Origin: Terasakiispira papahanaumokuakeensis
Lineage (GTDB): Bacteria; Pseudomonadota; Gammaproteobacteria; Pseudomonadales; Halomonadaceae
DNA: 64,000 nt
Assembly: GCF_001709345.1 (NCBI RefSeq)
Contig: NZ_MDTQ01000001.1
Span: forward strand, 1,273,649 to 1,337,648
Direction of reading: 5' to 3'
In this document: piece after piece, positions 62,018 to 64,000 of the stretch
Layout: the number at the start of each line of letters is the position of its first letter
Position numbering within the stretch: the first letter of the stretch is position 1
Made by a program: the position numbers and the translations under genes
The notes under the pieces: generated by a model
Database searches by the model: none
Told to the model about the DNA's origin: nothing
The model's input: the letters and a program-made list of their open reading frames with translations, nothing else

Positions 62018-63154
62018 ATGACTGCAATGCCGACGTTGAATCCCCTCTCGTTTGATGACTTGTCATTAGAAGAGTTGCTGCACGCCATGGAAGAGGGCAG
62101 TGGTGAAGATCTCAGTTTCTCATTGTTATTTGATGAGATTAAAGAGGCGCGCCGGGCGGATGCGGCTTATTTACCGCAGGGCGATTGGCAAAAGGAGCTG
62201 AAACAGTCGGATTGGGCTGAAGTGATCAAGCTGTCAGCACAAGCATTGCGAGAACAGAGTAAAGATCTTCAGTTATCGGGTTGGTTAACTGAGGGTTTGG
62301 CTCACCGCAACGGCTTCGAAGGGATTCATTTTGGTATGAATCTCACCCAAGAACTGTTGAATCGTTTTTGGGAGACGCTTCACCCCCAGCTTGATCCTGA
62401 CCCTGATGAGCGTATTGCACGCTTGAACTGGTTGATTTCGACATTAACTGAAGTGGTTTACACCTTGCCTCTGATTGAGGGGGAAAGGTATGCCCTGGCC
62501 GATTATGAAGAATCGCGCCAAGTCGAAAATCAGGCGCGGCATGACCCCGATGCGATGGGGCAGGCGCTTGATGAAGGCAAAATCAATGCTGAGATTTTTC
62601 AACGTTCGGTTGTCTTGACCGAAACAGATTTTCTACGTCACCAACGTGACCGTGTGAGTGCCTGTATTGGCGCTGTGAACGCGTTGGAGACGACCTCTGA
62701 TGCTCACTTTGGTGTGGAAGGCCCTAGCTTTAGGCCTCTACTGAATCGACTTTCAGAAGTGCATGAGTTGTTGGTGCGCCTGCTGTCTGAACGCGGGGTG
62801 ACGGATGAAGCGCCGGCGGCGGATACTGCGGATACCGCCATGATGTCGTCATCCGAGGCTCAGCCCGATGACAGCGAGACCCCGGTCGAGCGCTCGGCGA
62901 CTGCGGCCAAATCGCAGCCCACAGGGGTGTTGCGTACGCGCCCTGAAAGCCGCGATGAAGCGTTTGAGATGCTGGCGGGGGTCGCCGCCTTTTTTAAGCA
63001 AACAGAGCCGCATAGCCCTGTGCCTTACCTGGTTGAACGCGCCATTAAATGGGGGCGTATGCCATTGGAAGATTGGCTGTGTGATGTCATCAAAGATGAC
63101 GGCATCATTGAGGGTATTCGCGATACCTTGGGTACTGTCCGTCACGAGGACTGA
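62018..63154 (+). CDS. tssA: T6SS cap/baseplate protein TssA
   Basis: 378 residues. The N-terminal ImpA domain is clear: GDWQKELKQSDWAEVIKLSA, AQALREQSKDLQLSGWLTEG and MNLTQELLNRFWETLHPQLD with DPDERIARLNWL. A low-complexity A/D/S/T stretch (about 275-315) leads to a C-terminal domain ending in FFKQTEPHSPVPYLVERAIK, WGRMPLEDWL. This is the short TssA class. It primes tail assembly with the baseplate in known systems. It lies about 80 bp after hcp. Confidence 0.95.
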   Translation: MTAMPTLNPLSFDDLSLEELLHAMEEGSGEDLSFSLLFDEIKEARRADAAYLPQGDWQKELKQSDWAEVIKLSAQALREQSKDLQLSGWLTEGLAHRNGFEGIHFGMNLTQELLNRFWETLHPQLDPDPDERIARLNWLISTLTEVVYTLPLIEGERYALADYEESRQVENQARHDPDAMGQALDEGKINAEIFQRSVVLTETDFLRHQRDRVSACIGAVNALETTSDAHFGVEGPSFRPLLNRLSEVHELLVRLLSERGVTDEAPAADTADTAMMSSSEAQPDDSETPVERSATAAKSQPTGVLRTRPESRDEAFEMLAGVAAFFKQTEPHSPVPYLVERAIKWGRMPLEDWLCDVIKDDGIIEGIRDTLGTVRHED

Positions 63155-63159
63155 TCCTC

Positions 63160-64000
63160 ATGTCCAAAACATCGATTTACGATCAGCTTTATCAGCGTCG
63201 CCCTACCCCTGAGCCGAAAGTGCCCGAGGCGGCGCCGGTACTCTATGACCCTCAACGTCTCTATTTAATTGATGCGATTACACTGACGCCCTCAGGCCGG
63301 GTGGCGAAAGATGACTGGCCTGAACCAGTTGCGCCTGAGCGTGATGTAAGCCTCATTGGCCCTCACGGCGAAACATTGTTGGTCTATCGTGTTCCTGAAC
63401 TGGTGGATCAAGTCCCCGTTCAGTTGACTGATGCCGCAGCGATCAAAGAATGGCGTTTATTGCAGACTTGGCTCGATGAGTTGATTGCGCTGTTATTGTC
63501 CGTGCCAGGGAACGAGGATGGGGGGCTGCCCGACCTGGATGTGATCTGGAGTACCGACTTAACCGGGCATGTTCGGGATCAGGTACACACCTTATTGCGC
63601 GACACCCTGTCCGCGTTACGGTTACCGGTCAATGTTCAGCGTGTTGAAAGCTGTCGTCCACTGGCGCTGCATACCCTTCACCAGCAATTGGCGCCGGGTG
63701 ATCAGCCTGCAGCGCCCTGGGTGCTGTTGCTGGGCGCAGGCTCCTGTGTTCATGCGCCGGGGGTCTCTGCGTTATCTCACCAACAGTGCTTGGCTACGAC
63801 CACACAACCGGTTGGCTTGCGTCCTGGCGAAGCCGCGTCAGGTCTACTGTTTAAACGGCAGCCGTTGTTATCTGAAAAGATACGACCTGAGAAGCTGCTA
63901 TCTGAAACGCCATCATCCGAACATACCGATCGCGGTGATGAAGCGGGGTGGTTGTTGCGTCCTGGCTTCGTTTGTCGCCATCCTTCCCGTGATCGCCAGC
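63160..64000 (+). CDS. T6SS-linked protein with thiolase-like features, 5' part
   Basis: The frame is open from the ATG at 63160, five bases after the tssA stop, to the window end (280 codons seen). I read a proline-rich N-terminus (QRRPTPEPKVPEAAPVLYDP), then LYLIDAITLTPSGRVAKDDW, and later APWVLLLGAGSCVHAPGVSA, GLRPGEAASGLLFKRQPLL. The last two phrases recall beta-ketoacyl-synthase/thiolase-like proteins (the xPGEAAxxLLL pattern). Such proteins occur next to T6SS genes without a settled role. The 3' end is missing, so catalytic residues cannot be judged. Confidence 0.7.
   Translation, partial: MSKTSIYDQLYQRRPTPEPKVPEAAPVLYDPQRLYLIDAITLTPSGRVAKDDWPEPVAPERDVSLIGPHGETLLVYRVPELVDQVPVQLTDAAAIKEWRLLQTWLDELIALLLSVPGNEDGGLPDLDVIWSTDLTGHVRDQVHTLLRDTLSALRLPVNVQRVESCRPLALHTLHQQLAPGDQPAAPWVLLLGAGSCVHAPGVSALSHQQCLATTTQPVGLRPGEAASGLLFKRQPLLSEKIRPEKLLSETPSSEHTDRGDEAGWLLRPGFVCRHPSRDRQ

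Overview
The window looks like a chromosomal segment of a gammaproteobacterium. Protein resemblance and moderate GC suggest a marine or halophilic member of the Oceanospirillales/Halomonadaceae type; that placement is an inference from gene content, not a phylogenetic test. I saw no rRNA, tRNA, CRISPR array or intact insertion sequence.

The first 26.5 kb is ordinary chromosome. In order it holds: the end of a DASS-family anion transporter; transaldolase; DusA; an unrecognised 242-aa protein; ethanolamine ammonia-lyase (eutB-eutC); a LysE-family exporter with an AraC-type regulator; a membrane protein resembling a voltage sensor; a luciferase-like oxidoreductase; the MsrP/MsrQ periplasmic methionine sulfoxide repair pair; an aldo/keto reductase; a five-gene RND efflux operon that carries its own response regulator and histidine kinase, with every junction overlapping by about 4 nt; a second LysE-family exporter; a secreted Cache-like protein next to a chemoreceptor; and a repeat-built membrane protein (YrhK-like).

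From about 26.9 to 64 kb the window is one type VI secretion (T6SS) locus. Two divergent operons leave a roughly 0.9-kb control region (49.06-49.95 kb) that contains two near-identical 18-19 bp palindromes. The leftward operon encodes an NlpE-like lipoprotein, an unrecognised conserved protein, the sheath (TssB, TssC), baseplate (TssE, TssF, TssG), the ClpV ATPase (TssH) and the spike VgrG. The rightward operon encodes the membrane complex (TssJ, TssK, TssL, TssM), the post-translational regulator TagF, and a fusion of a TssM-like NTPase head to an OmpA-type peptidoglycan-binding domain. Hcp, TssA and a partial thiolase-like protein follow. TssL has no peptidoglycan-binding extension, so the fusion protein probably supplies the cell-wall anchor.

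The most unusual part is 26.9-39.1 kb. One complete VgrG ends in a nuclease toxin domain with an immunity gene. It is followed by three 5'-truncated copies of the VgrG 3' end, each spliced after the same conserved linker to a different toxin tail, and each with its own AT-rich immunity gene. The arrangement resembles the displaced toxin-immunity cassettes of Rhs and CdiA loci, here hung on VgrG. The last cassette carries three one-base homopolymer length changes; one is a G8 tract just before the end of the toxin, and removing one G restores a tail that ends one base before the immunity start codon. A stray immunity-gene remnant and an inverted immunity paralogue record repeated recombination at this locus.
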